Counted from the first letter of the stretch, positions 15,847-24,543 are shown. The stretch is DNA of 64,000 nt from Corynebacterium sp. 74A (GCF_008930665.1 NZ_PQMG01000005.1:1-64000), one strand, 5' to 3'. Notes: generated by a model not told the origin, from the sequence alone. Program-made: numbers and translations.

Positions 15847-18489
15847 CTAGGAATCCCAGCCGCGGGAGTCATCTGACCAGCCGCCCGAGGAGGGGCGATG
15901 GGGTTTCTGATCCTCGTGTCCGCCCGAGTCCCAGCCGGTGCTGCGGGGCTGATCCCAGCCGCCACCGCCGGTGTTGCGGGGCTCGCTGGGCCCGCCCCAG
16001 CTACTGGCCGCAGAGCCTGCGGCGGCCGTCTCTGCAGCGCCACTGCCGCCGCTGCTATCGCTGGCGGTGTTCTCGCCGCTGTCCTTCGCTGTGGTGTGAA
16101 GATCCTGGGCGAGGCGTGGCAGCTTCTCGCGGACCGAGCGTTCGATGCGCGCCACGGCGTCATCGGTGGCGAAACGATCGACGAGCACCACCACGACGCC
16201 GGCCTCGGGGCGGCCCTGCTGCGGATAAAACACCCAGTGCTGGGCAAGATCCAAGGGCAGCACGGCGTTGTCACCCGAGCGGCGGCCATCATCGGGGATG
16301 GACGGCGTCTGCTGGGCGCGGGCCTGCGCAGAGCTGAAGGGGTTCAGCCCCAGGGCCACCCCGAAGCTCTTAGAGCCGATGGTGGCGTGCCGGCCACTGA
16401 CCATCGTGCCGGTGGAGTCCATCAGCTCCCCGCGATCCACGTGGAAGGGGCGGCCGGTATTGCTCCGGATCACCTGGTGCTCCTTGATCTGCACGGGGAT
16501 GGTGAGCGCGTAGATCTTCTTGCGGGTCAGGGTGCCGCTGAGATATTTGAAGAGGTACAAGATAGCCAGCGGGATGAGCAGCCCGAGCAGCAGCGCCACC
16601 ACCATCACCAGCGAGAACACAGTGGTGTTCACGGGGGCGCGCATGGAGCCGGTCAGGGGAATATCCACCTCGGCCGTGCGACCATCGCCATCGGCGCTCG
16701 CGAGGTTAAGCTGCAGTACACCGGCCAGGGGGCCATCTGCCAGGTGCTCGCTATCAATGGTGAAGGACAGCGTGCCTTCTTCTCCCTTGGCAAGCTGTAG
16801 CGGGGCCTCATCCACCTGCACGCTCACGCCTTCGGCGCCCTCGGGCACGGCGTTGAGCACGGCTCCGCCGAGCGTGGCCTCTCCAGGACCGGTGATGGGC
16901 ACGGTGAATTGGGCGTGGGTCTCCTCCACTGTCACCTGCACCTCGCCCGGTACCACGGGCATATTCCGCGGGGAGATCGACACCGGATACTCGGCCACGA
17001 TCGGCGAGAGCGCGGTGCCCGGCGCATCATCGGTGCCCTTGGTGGTGATCTGGCTCCGCAGCGCGATCGTGCCGTTGACTGGCCGATCGATGGCGTCGAG
17101 AGGCACGGCCACGGGGCTGCCCTCGGCAATGGATTGCGCCTCGCCCAAGGGCAGCGGCGCGGCACCATCGGCGGCAACAAACATCGCCTCCAGCTCGGCC
17201 TCACCCTCCAGATCGACGGCTTCGCCATCGCGGTTGAGCAGCTGCACCTGCAGCGGCTCCTCGTTGGTGATACCGGTCTTTTCTCCCTCGCTCAGGGCCG
17301 GAATATCGAGGTGCAGGCCGGGCAGGATCTGCATCTTTATTTTGTAACGGCCCTCTTTTTCCGGCGAGTCATAGCCGAAGGTCCACTCCCCTGCCCAGGC
17401 GTCGGAGCCATTCTGCCGCAGCTCGGCGTCGATCATGCCGGGCAGCACCTGGTTGTCTCCCAAGACCTCTACCTCTGCCCCGGCGAGATCCTGCGTGCCG
17501 CTGCCGCCGAGATCAATACGGTCACCGCGCGGGTTAATCAGATAGGGCTGAACGTTATCGCTGGCGCCGCGCTGCTGCGGCTGCGCGTCCAGGCGGATCT
17601 CATCGACGGAGTTATCCAGCACGAAGCGGAAGGTCTCTCCCATGCGCAGCTCGTCCTGCACGGATCCCGCATTGGGCAGGATGCCGCGGAAGGCGCTGAA
17701 GAGCCCGGCCACATCGTCTGTGGCGTTAAAGAAGGCGCCATTGGCGGGGGCTTCGCCGCAGTCGGGGGTTTCGGCCATATCGCGCAGCAGCTGCTCTGGG
17801 GAATCGGTGCCGCGCGGAATAAGCCCCACGGTAAATAGCTGCACCCCAGACTGGCGGAGCTGGTTGACCGGCCCGGCCGCCGAGCACAGCTGGTCTGTGG
17901 CGGCGGCAGCCTCCTCGCCCGGGGTGGTGATGAGACCATCGGTAAAGAAGAGCACGGCACGGCAGGAGTCGCCATCGCTATGGGCGGCCATATCTGCCCC
18001 AGCCCCACGCAGCGCGGTCCCATAATCGGTGTAGCTTTGCTGGTCGCGCTCCGCGAAAATCTCGGCCGTGGAGGCGAGCGCATCGGCCTGGTTGGCCACA
18101 TTGGCCCAGTCACCATAGGAATCAGGATCGGACTCGTAGGTTTCGCCGAAGCCGGCGAGCTTGACGTTGATATCCGCATCCACATCCTGGGCTGCGATGC
18201 CGAGCTGCCGGATGAGGTCTTGGGCGGCGGCCACGCGCACCGCGTCTGGGTCGGTGGCGGGAAGATCCTCGAATCCCGAGAGGGACTGGGACTCATCCAC
18301 CACAAACATCAGGTCTGCGGACTTTTTCTGGGCGATACAGGAGTTCAGGCGCGCGATATTGTCTGCCGCGACTGGCGAGGGCGCCGGCGCTGCAGCTACC
18401 TGCGGCGCTGCTGCCACGCTAAGCGCCGCCGCCAGGGCGGCTGCACCACATCGACGAGACGATCCACGGCGCTGGGCGGGGTGGTTCAC
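15847..18489 (-). CDS. Membrane-anchored von Willebrand factor A protein
   Basis: An 880-residue protein with an N-terminal signal-like segment (about 15-35, Ala-rich after RR), a vWA domain with an intact MIDAS (DESQS at 65-69, a downstream Thr in DYGTAL and FFTDG), a long beta-rich region, one membrane segment at about 624-645, and a cytoplasmic tail of about 230 residues ending in Gly/Ser/Trp/Asp-rich repeats (GWDQ, GWDS, GWSD, GWDS). The vWA domain should face the outside and bind a metal-dependent ligand while the tail faces the operon's soluble proteins. The start is GTG 18489; the gap to the preceding gene is 59 bases. Outside sensing coupled to the tubulin/GTPase machinery is inference from topology. 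Confidence 0.83.
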   Translation of the reverse strand: MNHPAQRRGSSRRCGAAALAAALSVAAAPQVAAAPAPSPVAADNIARLNSCIAQKKSADLMFVVDESQSLSGFEDLPATDPDAVRVAAAQDLIRQLGIAAQDVDADINVKLAGFGETYESDPDSYGDWANVANQADALASTAEIFAERDQQSYTDYGTALRGAGADMAAHSDGDSCRAVLFFTDGLITTPGEEAAAATDQLCSAAGPVNQLRQSGVQLFTVGLIPRGTDSPEQLLRDMAETPDCGEAPANGAFFNATDDVAGLFSAFRGILPNAGSVQDELRMGETFRFVLDNSVDEIRLDAQPQQRGASDNVQPYLINPRGDRIDLGGSGTQDLAGAEVEVLGDNQVLPGMIDAELRQNGSDAWAGEWTFGYDSPEKEGRYKIKMQILPGLHLDIPALSEGEKTGITNEEPLQVQLLNRDGEAVDLEGEAELEAMFVAADGAAPLPLGEAQSIAEGSPVAVPLDAIDRPVNGTIALRSQITTKGTDDAPGTALSPIVAEYPVSISPRNMPVVPGEVQVTVEETHAQFTVPITGPGEATLGGAVLNAVPEGAEGVSVQVDEAPLQLAKGEEGTLSFTIDSEHLADGPLAGVLQLNLASADGDGRTAEVDIPLTGSMRAPVNTTVFSLVMVVALLLGLLIPLAILYLFKYLSGTLTRKKIYALTIPVQIKEHQVIRSNTGRPFHVDRGELMDSTGTMVSGRHATIGSKSFGVALGLNPFSSAQARAQQTPSIPDDGRRSGDNAVLPLDLAQHWVFYPQQGRPEAGVVVVLVDRFATDDAVARIERSVREKLPRLAQDLHTTAKDSGENTASDSSGGSGAAETAAAGSAASSWGGPSEPRNTGGGGWDQPRSTGWDSGGHEDQKPHRPSSGGWSDDSRGWDS

Positions 18490-18548
18490 TGTGTTTCTCG
18501 ATCCTTAGAGTAAAAAGCAATGAAGATAAAGAAGGTGGCGTCGCTACG

Positions 18549-19082
18549 CTACGCACCGACCGTTTTAGAGATCGCTAGGGCGAATTCGAACGCGGTAATC
18601 ACTACGCCCACAGCGCCTAAAGCTAAGGCTGCGCGCAGCAGCGCCGTTTGTGTCGTGTTTTCCACATAAAAGCTCTCCGCTTTTCGACGATTATCTGCAA
18701 TCTTGTGGAATCCAATGGCCACAAACGTGAGGATGCCGGCGCATACCCACCCCACGAGGGCATAGGTGCGGAATGCGGGATCGGTGGCCGTTCCCCCGAG
18801 CAGCGGGGCGGCCAGAGCGCAGAAAATTCCGAGCAGCGAGGTCAGCCCAGCCACGAGCAAGAGCGGCCACGGCCCCGATACCGGTTGGAGGCGCGGCGGC
18901 GGGGTTGCGGGGGCCGTGGGTTGGCTAAAGCTGGAGCCGCCACCGAACTCAGGAGAGTCGGAAGCGGCCGAAGAAGAGGAGGGGACAGAATCCCAAGCCC
19001 GCGGCGCGGTATCGCCGCGGGAGTCTGCAGGCTGATCAGACCAAGAATTATGAAAATCCGATCCAAAAGTGGGACGTGACAC
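18549..19082 (-). CDS. Three-TM membrane protein, first gene of the operon
   Basis: A 177-residue protein with a disordered Ser/Pro/Asp-rich N-terminal 68 residues and three hydrophobic segments at about 72-95, 106-126 and 145-170. The family is not recognised. The GTG start at 19082 is supported by a good Shine-Dalgarno (TAAGGAGA at 19093-19100) ten bases upstream. The N-terminal stretch carries WSD...SRG...WDS, the same elements as the extreme C-terminus of the neighbouring vWA protein (WSDDSRGWDS), which suggests a common docking motif. As the promoter-proximal gene it probably marks the start of the ten-gene transcript. Confidence 0.72.
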   Translation of the reverse strand: MSRPTFGSDFHNSWSDQPADSRGDTAPRAWDSVPSSSSAASDSPEFGGGSSFSQPTAPATPPPRLQPVSGPWPLLLVAGLTSLLGIFCALAAPLLGGTATDPAFRTYALVGWVCAGILTFVAIGFHKIADNRRKAESFYVENTTQTALLRAALALGAVGVVITAFEFALAISKTVGA

Positions 19083-19130
19083 CGTAAAAGATTCTCCTTA
19101 AAAAATAGGTTAGGGCCTCATGATAGCGCC
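19083..19130 (-). promoter_or_regulatory. Leader of the tubulin/GTPase operon
   Basis: The 239 bases between this operon and the GH76 gene contain the operon leader. A strong Shine-Dalgarno, TAAGGAGA on the minus strand at 19093-19100, sets the GTG start. A T-rich run lies immediately upstream (19100-19107). I could not settle on a -35/-10 pair, and no operator-like palindrome stands out. Confidence 0.4.
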
Positions 19131-19245
19131 ACGGAGCGACACGCGCGCCCCTTTTTTCGCACTCCTATTCCCCTTTATTCGCGCCAGTCGACGACAGGGA
19201 ACGAGGAATACGGAAGAATCTTTGTCTGTTTTCGCACTGGTGAGC

Positions 19246-19280
19246 GAGGGGGAGATATGCCTGCGGGCACCCACCCCCTC
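19246..19280 (-). terminator. Hairpin downstream of the GH76 gene
   Basis: GAGGGGG at 19246-19252 pairs with CCCCCTC at 19274-19280, and the loop can form an inner TGCC/GGCA stem. It sits 42 bases after the GH76 stop on the minus strand and would separate that gene from the downstream operon. There is no clear U-tract, so the call is tentative. Confidence 0.35.
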
Positions 19281-19321
19281 TCAGCCCACCGCACATATAT
19301 GAGTGGATGTGACGGGCAGTG

Positions 19322-20545
19322 TTAGATGGTGAGGTCGAGCTCCGCGCCCACCTGGGTGCTCACGCGCGCGGCGGCTTCCATGAGCATCCAGCCGCTGAGC
19401 TGAACCGAAAGATCCCGCTCCGGGATGCCGGAACTGGTGAGCGCTCCGCCCACCTTGGCAGAGACCACACCGGCATTGCGTGGCAGCTGGGCATCCTCGG
19501 TCCACTCCGACGGGAACACCGGCAGGCCATCGATTTCGAGGCGATATCCCCAGGCGGCCTCGGCGGATGCCAAGACCAGCCGCGCAGCAATCTTCTTGGT
19601 GGAGGTATTGCGCCCGCCATCATTCGGTAGATTCACGGCCACCTCGGCGAGGTAGCGGGCAAGAATGCCCTTGAAGAGGCCGCCATCGCCGCCGCGGTTC
19701 ACCGTGGTGATCGCGCCGCGATCATTGGCCAGTTCTTTGGCCACGGCGTGCACGAGCTGCCGCACGCGGGCCACATAATCCATGATGTCCTCGGCGCGGT
19801 CGGCGTCCTCGAGAGTCTCGATACGCGCATGGGGTTCCAAGCCCGCCTGCTTGCGCAATTGTTCGATAATGGCCATGCAGGCGCCCATGACCACGCCCTG
19901 GCAGTAGGGGTGAATGGGTTTGACGACCTCGGGGCCGTGCATGCGCATACGCACCCCATCCATGATCAAACCCTTTTCATTCATCAGGTTGTCGAAAACC
20001 CAATCCGTCATGGTGCGGGCCTCGTCCACATAGCCGGTGCGGGCCAGCATGATCGCGGCGGGGCCGTTGGTGGGCACGTTGAAGAAGTTCTCTCCCTCCC
20101 GCCAGGGCAGCACACCAAGACTGGGGTCCACATTGGCGCGCAGGTTCTCCTCTAGCTCCGCCGCATAGGCGGGCGCGGAGAGGGAATGCACTGTATCCAT
20201 GCGGCGCAAGGCAAGGGCCAGCCACGCTTTATCGTCGTAGTACTTATTGCGGCTCAGCTTGTAGATATTGCGCACCCTGATGCCGCGCACCGTGTGCTGG
20301 ATGCGTTTCCGGCGGGGCCGAGTGGAGGTACGCAGCGCCGCATCAATCTGGCAGTCCAGATAGTGCGCCTGCCACCAGTAGTGCCAATGCAGCATGAGCT
20401 TTTCCTTCACGCCCCCAGGCCAGGCCACTTCGGCCAGGTTGGTGCGCGGCAACGCCCACAGCCCAGTGGCGTGACGATCCTCAATCGCTGCCTCGGCTAG
20501 GTCAGCGCGGTGAATCCACTTCTCGGGCACGGTAGTTGTCCTCAT
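19322..20545 (-). CDS. Glycoside hydrolase family 76 (alpha-1,6-mannanase-like)
   Basis: A 407-residue protein with the GH76 (alpha/alpha)6 barrel pattern, including NKYYDDKAWLALAL, whose Asp-Asp pair corresponds to the catalytic residues of the family. GH76 enzymes cleave alpha-1,6-mannan backbones; in Corynebacterium a plausible substrate is lipomannan or lipoarabinomannan-type glycan. No signal peptide or TM segment is seen, so it is predicted cytoplasmic, which is odd for an envelope glycan hydrolase. The open frame extends 40 codons upstream, but ATG 20545 followed by the conserved-looking WIHRADLAEAA stretch is the better start. It follows the spoU gene by 242 bases on the same strand and may have its own promoter. 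Confidence 0.85.
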   Translation of the reverse strand: MRTTTVPEKWIHRADLAEAAIEDRHATGLWALPRTNLAEVAWPGGVKEKLMLHWHYWWQAHYLDCQIDAALRTSTRPRRKRIQHTVRGIRVRNIYKLSRNKYYDDKAWLALALRRMDTVHSLSAPAYAAELEENLRANVDPSLGVLPWREGENFFNVPTNGPAAIMLARTGYVDEARTMTDWVFDNLMNEKGLIMDGVRMRMHGPEVVKPIHPYCQGVVMGACMAIIEQLRKQAGLEPHARIETLEDADRAEDIMDYVARVRQLVHAVAKELANDRGAITTVNRGGDGGLFKGILARYLAEVAVNLPNDGGRNTSTKKIAARLVLASAEAAWGYRLEIDGLPVFPSEWTEDAQLPRNAGVVSAKVGGALTSSGIPERDLSVQLSGWMLMEAAARVSTQVGAELDLTI

Positions 20546-20787
20546 TCCATCAAGGTCACGAGCAGCGACCGCCCACGGGGGCGGAAACTGGTGGATACGC
20601 CCCTGGCCCGTGCAGGGACTAGGGCGCAGCGTGTGCAAGCCACTGCCAGAGCGCGGTGGCTTCAACTCACGTTCTACACTTTCTCTAGTTGAAACGGTAA
20701 CAGAAACGACACATACCCGCCGTGGCCTGCGCTAACGCTCTTCTTCGGGAGCATAAGCTACGGGTGAGTATGCGCCGCTGGGCGCGG

Positions 20788-21480
20788 CTACCAGGAATGG
20801 CGCAGATCGGCGTGTTGGCGAATCCAGGTATGCATGGCAATACCGGCTGCTACCCCGGCGTTGATCGAGCGCGTCGACCCAAATTGGGCGATCGAGCAGG
20901 TCATGATCGCCCCCTCTTGGGCTTGGGGACTGACCCCGGGGCCTTCCTGCCCGAAGAGCAATAAGCAGCGCTCGGGCAGCTCGGCGGTCTCCAGCGGCAC
21001 GGAGCCGGGAACATTATCGATGGCCACCACGCTGAGATCCTGCTCGCGGGCAAAGGCTAAGACCTCGGCCACGCTGGAGTGATGGCGCAGGTGCTGGTAG
21101 CGGTCGGTCACCATGGCACCGCGGCGATTCCACCGCCGCCGACCCACGATATGCACCGTGTCCACGGCGAAAGCATTGGCGGTGCGCACCACGGTGCCGA
21201 TATTCGAGTCATTCTCGAAGTTCTCGATAGCGATGTGCAGCTGGTGCCGCCGAGAATCGATATCGGCGACGATGGCCTCCATCGTCCAATAGCGGTAGGC
21301 GTCCACCACATTGCGGCGATCGCCCTCCGCCAGCAGCCGAGGATCGTAGCGGGAGTCCGTGGGCAGCGGCGTATCGGGATACTCCTGCTCCCACGGCCCG
21401 ACCCCGCGGGGCGCCTCGAACCACTCGGTGGGCCCGCGCCCCGAGGAGCCCTCCGGCTCCGGTGTCTGATGCTTAGGCAA
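20788..21480 (-). CDS. SpoU/TrmH-family RNA 2'-O-methyltransferase
   Basis: About 230 residues of the SPOUT class, which use S-adenosylmethionine to methylate a ribose 2'-OH in tRNA or rRNA. Motif 1 (ENFENDSNIGTVVRTANAF), motif 2 (LLLFGQEGPGVS) and motif 3 (GSTRSINAGVAAGIAMH) are all present and form the knotted SAM site. No ATG is available near the start; TTG 21480, nine bases after GGAGG inside pyrE, is preferred over TTG 21486. It overlaps the 3' end of pyrE by eight bases, so the two are translationally coupled. The RNA target cannot be told from sequence. Confidence 0.88.
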   Translation of the reverse strand: MPKHQTPEPEGSSGRGPTEWFEAPRGVGPWEQEYPDTPLPTDSRYDPRLLAEGDRRNVVDAYRYWTMEAIVADIDSRRHQLHIAIENFENDSNIGTVVRTANAFAVDTVHIVGRRRWNRRGAMVTDRYQHLRHHSSVAEVLAFAREQDLSVVAIDNVPGSVPLETAELPERCLLLFGQEGPGVSPQAQEGAIMTCSIAQFGSTRSINAGVAAGIAMHTWIRQHADLRHSW

Positions 21481-22027
21481 GACCAAGATCCTCCAAGCCC
21501 AGCAGGTAGCGGTAGTCGAGGCCTTCTGCGGCGATCACATCGGCGGCACCGGTGGCGCGATCCACCACCGTCGCTACCGCCACGACCTCGGCGCCGGCCT
21601 CACGCAGCGCCTGCACAGCGGTGAGCGGGGAATTGCCGGTGGTGGTGGTATCTTCCACCACCAGCACCTTCTTGCCCACCACATCAGGGCCCTCGATACG
21701 GCGCTGCATACCGTGCTTCTTTGCTTCCTTACGCACCACGAAGGCGTTGATCTCACGGCCCTCGGCGTGCATCACGGCGGTTGCCACCGGGTCAGCACCC
21801 AGGGTGAGCCCGCCGACGCTGACATAGTCCAGGTCCTTGGTCTCTTCCCGCAGCAAGGCCCCAATCAGCCGGGAGGCCCGGTGGTGCAGCGTGGCGCGGC
21901 GCAGGTCCACGTAATAGTTGGCCTTCTTCCCCGAGGAGAGCGTGACCTCCCCGTGCACCACGGCCAGTTCTTTCACTAGCTCTGCCAGTTCTGCCTTTGC
22001 AGCCGCAACGTCCATTCTCGCGCTCAT
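21473..22027 (-). CDS. pyrE: Orotate phosphoribosyltransferase
   Basis: A 184-residue enzyme that makes orotidine-5'-phosphate from orotate and PRPP in pyrimidine biosynthesis. The PRPP-binding motif VLVVEDTTTTGNS is intact, the flexible-loop segment (VRKEAKKHG) supplies the catalytic Lys residues, and LSSGKKANYYVDLR matches the N-terminal substrate region. The start is ATG 22027 or the ATG four codons later. It lies three bases after an acidic membrane protein and overlaps the spoU gene, the same arrangement as in other corynebacteria as I recall. Confidence 0.96.
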   Translation of the reverse strand: MSARMDVAAAKAELAELVKELAVVHGEVTLSSGKKANYYVDLRRATLHHRASRLIGALLREETKDLDYVSVGGLTLGADPVATAVMHAEGREINAFVVRKEAKKHGMQRRIEGPDVVGKKVLVVEDTTTTGNSPLTAVQALREAGAEVVAVATVVDRATGAADVIAAEGLDYRYLLGLEDLGLA

Positions 22028-22030
22028 TTC

Positions 22031-23632
22031 CTAGTTGTTAGTGGTGGTGTTCTCATCCGCGTCGCCGCCCTCATCCGTGGCCGCGTCGCTCTCGTCCTGC
22101 ACGGGCGTATCAGCCTCGTCCTGGGCCGCAGAGTCATTGAGACGCGCGGCGAATTCGGGAGTGAAGCTGGTGCCCAGCTCTGCGGAGATGTCATTAAAGA
22201 TAGACGAGGACATTCCCGTATCGCGCAGCACCTTGGTGCCGTCGAAGCCAGTGTGCTCGCGGCTATCGCCGGAGGCGATGGGGGCGATGTCATCGGTGCC
22301 CACACCGCGGGAGCTCACGACCCCGCGCGATACCTGCTGGGCGCGGCTCGGCAGCTCCACCGGCTCTTCGGGGCGGGTGACCACGGCGGGGCGCGGGTCG
22401 GAGAATTCCTCCGGCACGCTCACCTCATCCAGCTCGATGGGTTCCACCACCGGCCGGGAAGGATCGCGCTCCTCCAATTTCAGATCCAATAGCGCGCCGC
22501 GGCGGGGCGGCAGCGCGCGGGCGGCGTCGGCAAGCATAGAGAGCGGCTGGCACACCGCATCCCAATCCGGAGACTGCGAGTGGGGCTGGAATTGGGCCAG
22601 CACCCAGTTGCCCTCGCACCACACGGCATCAACGGCCGGCGGCAGGGCCTCGAGGGCGGCGTGTACGCGCTCATCGAGGAAGCGCTCGGCCACATCGACT
22701 TCGCTGGCCACCACGCGCAGCTCGTGCAGCTCGCCGACGGCCAGCAAATCCTCACCGGCGCCGGGGGCATCATCCGCGCTGGCGCGGCGGGCATCGATCA
22801 CCACATCAGAGACCGAGCCGCGGCGCATCGCCATGACGCACACCCCGCCGAGATCCACCAAGTGCATCTCGTGGCCGCAGGCGGTGCCGCTGACCACGTT
22901 GCGTGCTACCGCGCCCGTGGCGGCCGCGCCACGCGACCATTCATCGCTGAGGAACTCATCGCTTTTAGCGAAGAAGTAGTCATGCTCCTTGGCCCAGTCG
23001 CGCCGCTCACGGCGCGCGGAGTTCATAAACCCGGGCAGGGAGAAACGCCGCTTCGAGGCTGCGGCGGCCGGTGCCGTATTGACGCCAGCCTGCTCCTCGT
23101 GTTCCTCGTTCGCCTCGTTCTCCTCGGGAGCGTCGGGGTCCACGGGCTCTACGGGCTCGGCAGTGGGCGCCTGCGGCGCTGACTTTGCCTCCGCCTCCGA
23201 GTCGGGGTGCGGGAGATCGTAGAGGGCGTCCTCGGTGTCAACATCCACCTTGGTTTCTTCCTCGGCATAGATGGCCGTGGCGCCGTCGGGGGCGGCCGCA
23301 GACTCGGCAGGCTCGACAGCCGACCCATCAGGCTCGGCGGCTGCAGATTCGGCAGGCTCGACGGGCTCGAGTGGCCCCTCCTCCGCTGCAAGCTGCGGCT
23401 CCGAGTGCTCGGCTGGGGCGGGCGCGGTGTCAGCGACCGGCAGCGGCGCAGCGGCAACGTCATCCGCCACGGGGCGCTCAGGCGCCTGCTCGTCCTCGAC
23501 GGGGCGGTCGACGTCGCTGGTGCGGGACAGCTCGCGCGGGGCAGTGCGGGTGCGGCGTTTGCGATCTACAACGAGCAGCCAGAGGCCGACGAGGAAGAGG
23601 AGTGCCGCAACGATAAAGATAACTACGTTCAT
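22031..23632 (-). CDS. Single-TM protein with long acidic, Ala/Glu/Pro-rich region
   Basis: A 533-residue protein with an N-terminal membrane anchor (residues 2-22) followed by the stop-transfer RKRR, a roughly 150-residue acidic low-complexity region (Pro/Ala/Glu, with EPAESAA-like repeats), a folded domain at about 200-420, and a second acidic tail. The topology predicts a cytoplasmic C-terminal domain. I recall an uncharacterised membrane or secreted protein in the same place next to pyrE in C. glutamicum, but no function. It is three bases upstream of pyrE and likely co-transcribed with it. Confidence 0.75.
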   Translation of the reverse strand: MNVVIFIVAALLFLVGLWLLVVDRKRRTRTAPRELSRTSDVDRPVEDEQAPERPVADDVAAAPLPVADTAPAPAEHSEPQLAAEEGPLEPVEPAESAAAEPDGSAVEPAESAAAPDGATAIYAEEETKVDVDTEDALYDLPHPDSEAEAKSAPQAPTAEPVEPVDPDAPEENEANEEHEEQAGVNTAPAAAASKRRFSLPGFMNSARRERRDWAKEHDYFFAKSDEFLSDEWSRGAAATGAVARNVVSGTACGHEMHLVDLGGVCVMAMRRGSVSDVVIDARRASADDAPGAGEDLLAVGELHELRVVASEVDVAERFLDERVHAALEALPPAVDAVWCEGNWVLAQFQPHSQSPDWDAVCQPLSMLADAARALPPRRGALLDLKLEERDPSRPVVEPIELDEVSVPEEFSDPRPAVVTRPEEPVELPSRAQQVSRGVVSSRGVGTDDIAPIASGDSREHTGFDGTKVLRDTGMSSSIFNDISAELGTSFTPEFAARLNDSAAQDEADTPVQDESDAATDEGGDADENTTTNN

Positions 23633-23670
23633 CGCTCACCTAGCTTAATCTGTGCTGAGCGGCGGTGAAA

Positions 23671-24543
23671 CTAATTTCGCACGCACTCCGACACACTGGC
23701 GACGTCGCCACGCTCCACGGGGTTGCTGGCATCGGCGCACCACTGGGACCAGCCACCGGGGTAGAGAGCCGCGCCGTCGAGCCCGGCGAGGTGCATGGCG
23801 AAGATCGCTTGGGAGCTGTGCACGCCCGAACCGGAGATCATGATGGTCTTCATGCCCGGCGTGATGCCCGCCTTGTCAAAGATCTCCCGAATGTCCTCGG
23901 GGCTGCGATAACGATTGTCCTCGGTGAGGAAGTCGGTGACGGGAATGTTCACCGAGCCGGGGATGTGGCCGGCCTTGAGGTCGAGGAATTCCTTGCGGCC
24001 CGCGAAGCGGTTGCGGGAGCGGCAATCAATGAGCACGGCGTCGCCGGTGGTGGCGGCGCGCTGCACGTCCTCATAGTCGGCGACGGCCAGATTGCCCAGG
24101 TGCGGGCGGATATTAGAAAACATGGGCAGGTTCCCCGGGCCGCCGATGATCTGGTGCCCGTCTGCTTCCCATGCGGCCATGCCGCCGTCGAGCACGCGCA
24201 CATCCTGCACGCCCGCCCAAGTCAGCACCCACCAGGCGCGGGCCGCGAAAAGCCCATTGCCTTCGTCGTAGACCACAACTTTTTGATCGGTATTAATGCC
24301 CCACCGCACGAACCACCTAGCCAGCTGGGCGGCGTCCGGAAGCGGGTTGCGCCCCTCCACGCTGGAGGGAACACCGGCCAGCGCGTGCGCGGTATCGCAG
24401 TAGAGGGAGGTGGGGATGTGTTCGGAATTGAATTTGTACAGGCCTTCTTTTTCGCCTGCCCGCCAGAAGGATGCAAGGAGGGTGGTCTTGCGGCCAAAGC
24501 GGATGCGGTCTGCCAACTCATCAGGGGTGATGGTGAGATTCAT
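23671..24543 (-). CDS. Rhodanese-like sulfurtransferase lacking the catalytic cysteine
   Basis: A 290-residue tandem-rhodanese protein of the thiosulfate / 3-mercaptopyruvate sulfurtransferase type. The N-terminal domain has the usual VVVYDEGNGLFAARAWW and VLDGG elements, and the C-terminal domain has LIDCRSRNRFAGR and HIPGSVNIP. The active-site loop, which should read CGSGV, instead reads SGSGVHSS: the codon at 23833-23835 is TCC (Ser). Without the persulfide-forming cysteine, classical sulfur transfer is not expected. The other cysteine in IDCRS is not at the catalytic position. ATG 24543 (NLTITPDEL) is preferred over the upstream in-frame start at 24567. It may act as a binding or regulatory protein. 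Confidence 0.85.
   Translation of the reverse strand: MNLTITPDELADRIRFGRKTTLLASFWRAGEKEGLYKFNSEHIPTSLYCDTAHALAGVPSSVEGRNPLPDAAQLARWFVRWGINTDQKVVVYDEGNGLFAARAWWVLTWAGVQDVRVLDGGMAAWEADGHQIIGGPGNLPMFSNIRPHLGNLAVADYEDVQRAATTGDAVLIDCRSRNRFAGRKEFLDLKAGHIPGSVNIPVTDFLTEDNRYRSPEDIREIFDKAGITPGMKTIMISGSGVHSSQAIFAMHLAGLDGAALYPGGWSQWCADASNPVERGDVASVSECVRN

Noticed and set aside
19120..19302. 60-codon plus-strand frame between GH76 and the operon
   Set aside because: No RBS and no coding pattern; it crosses the leader and hairpin.
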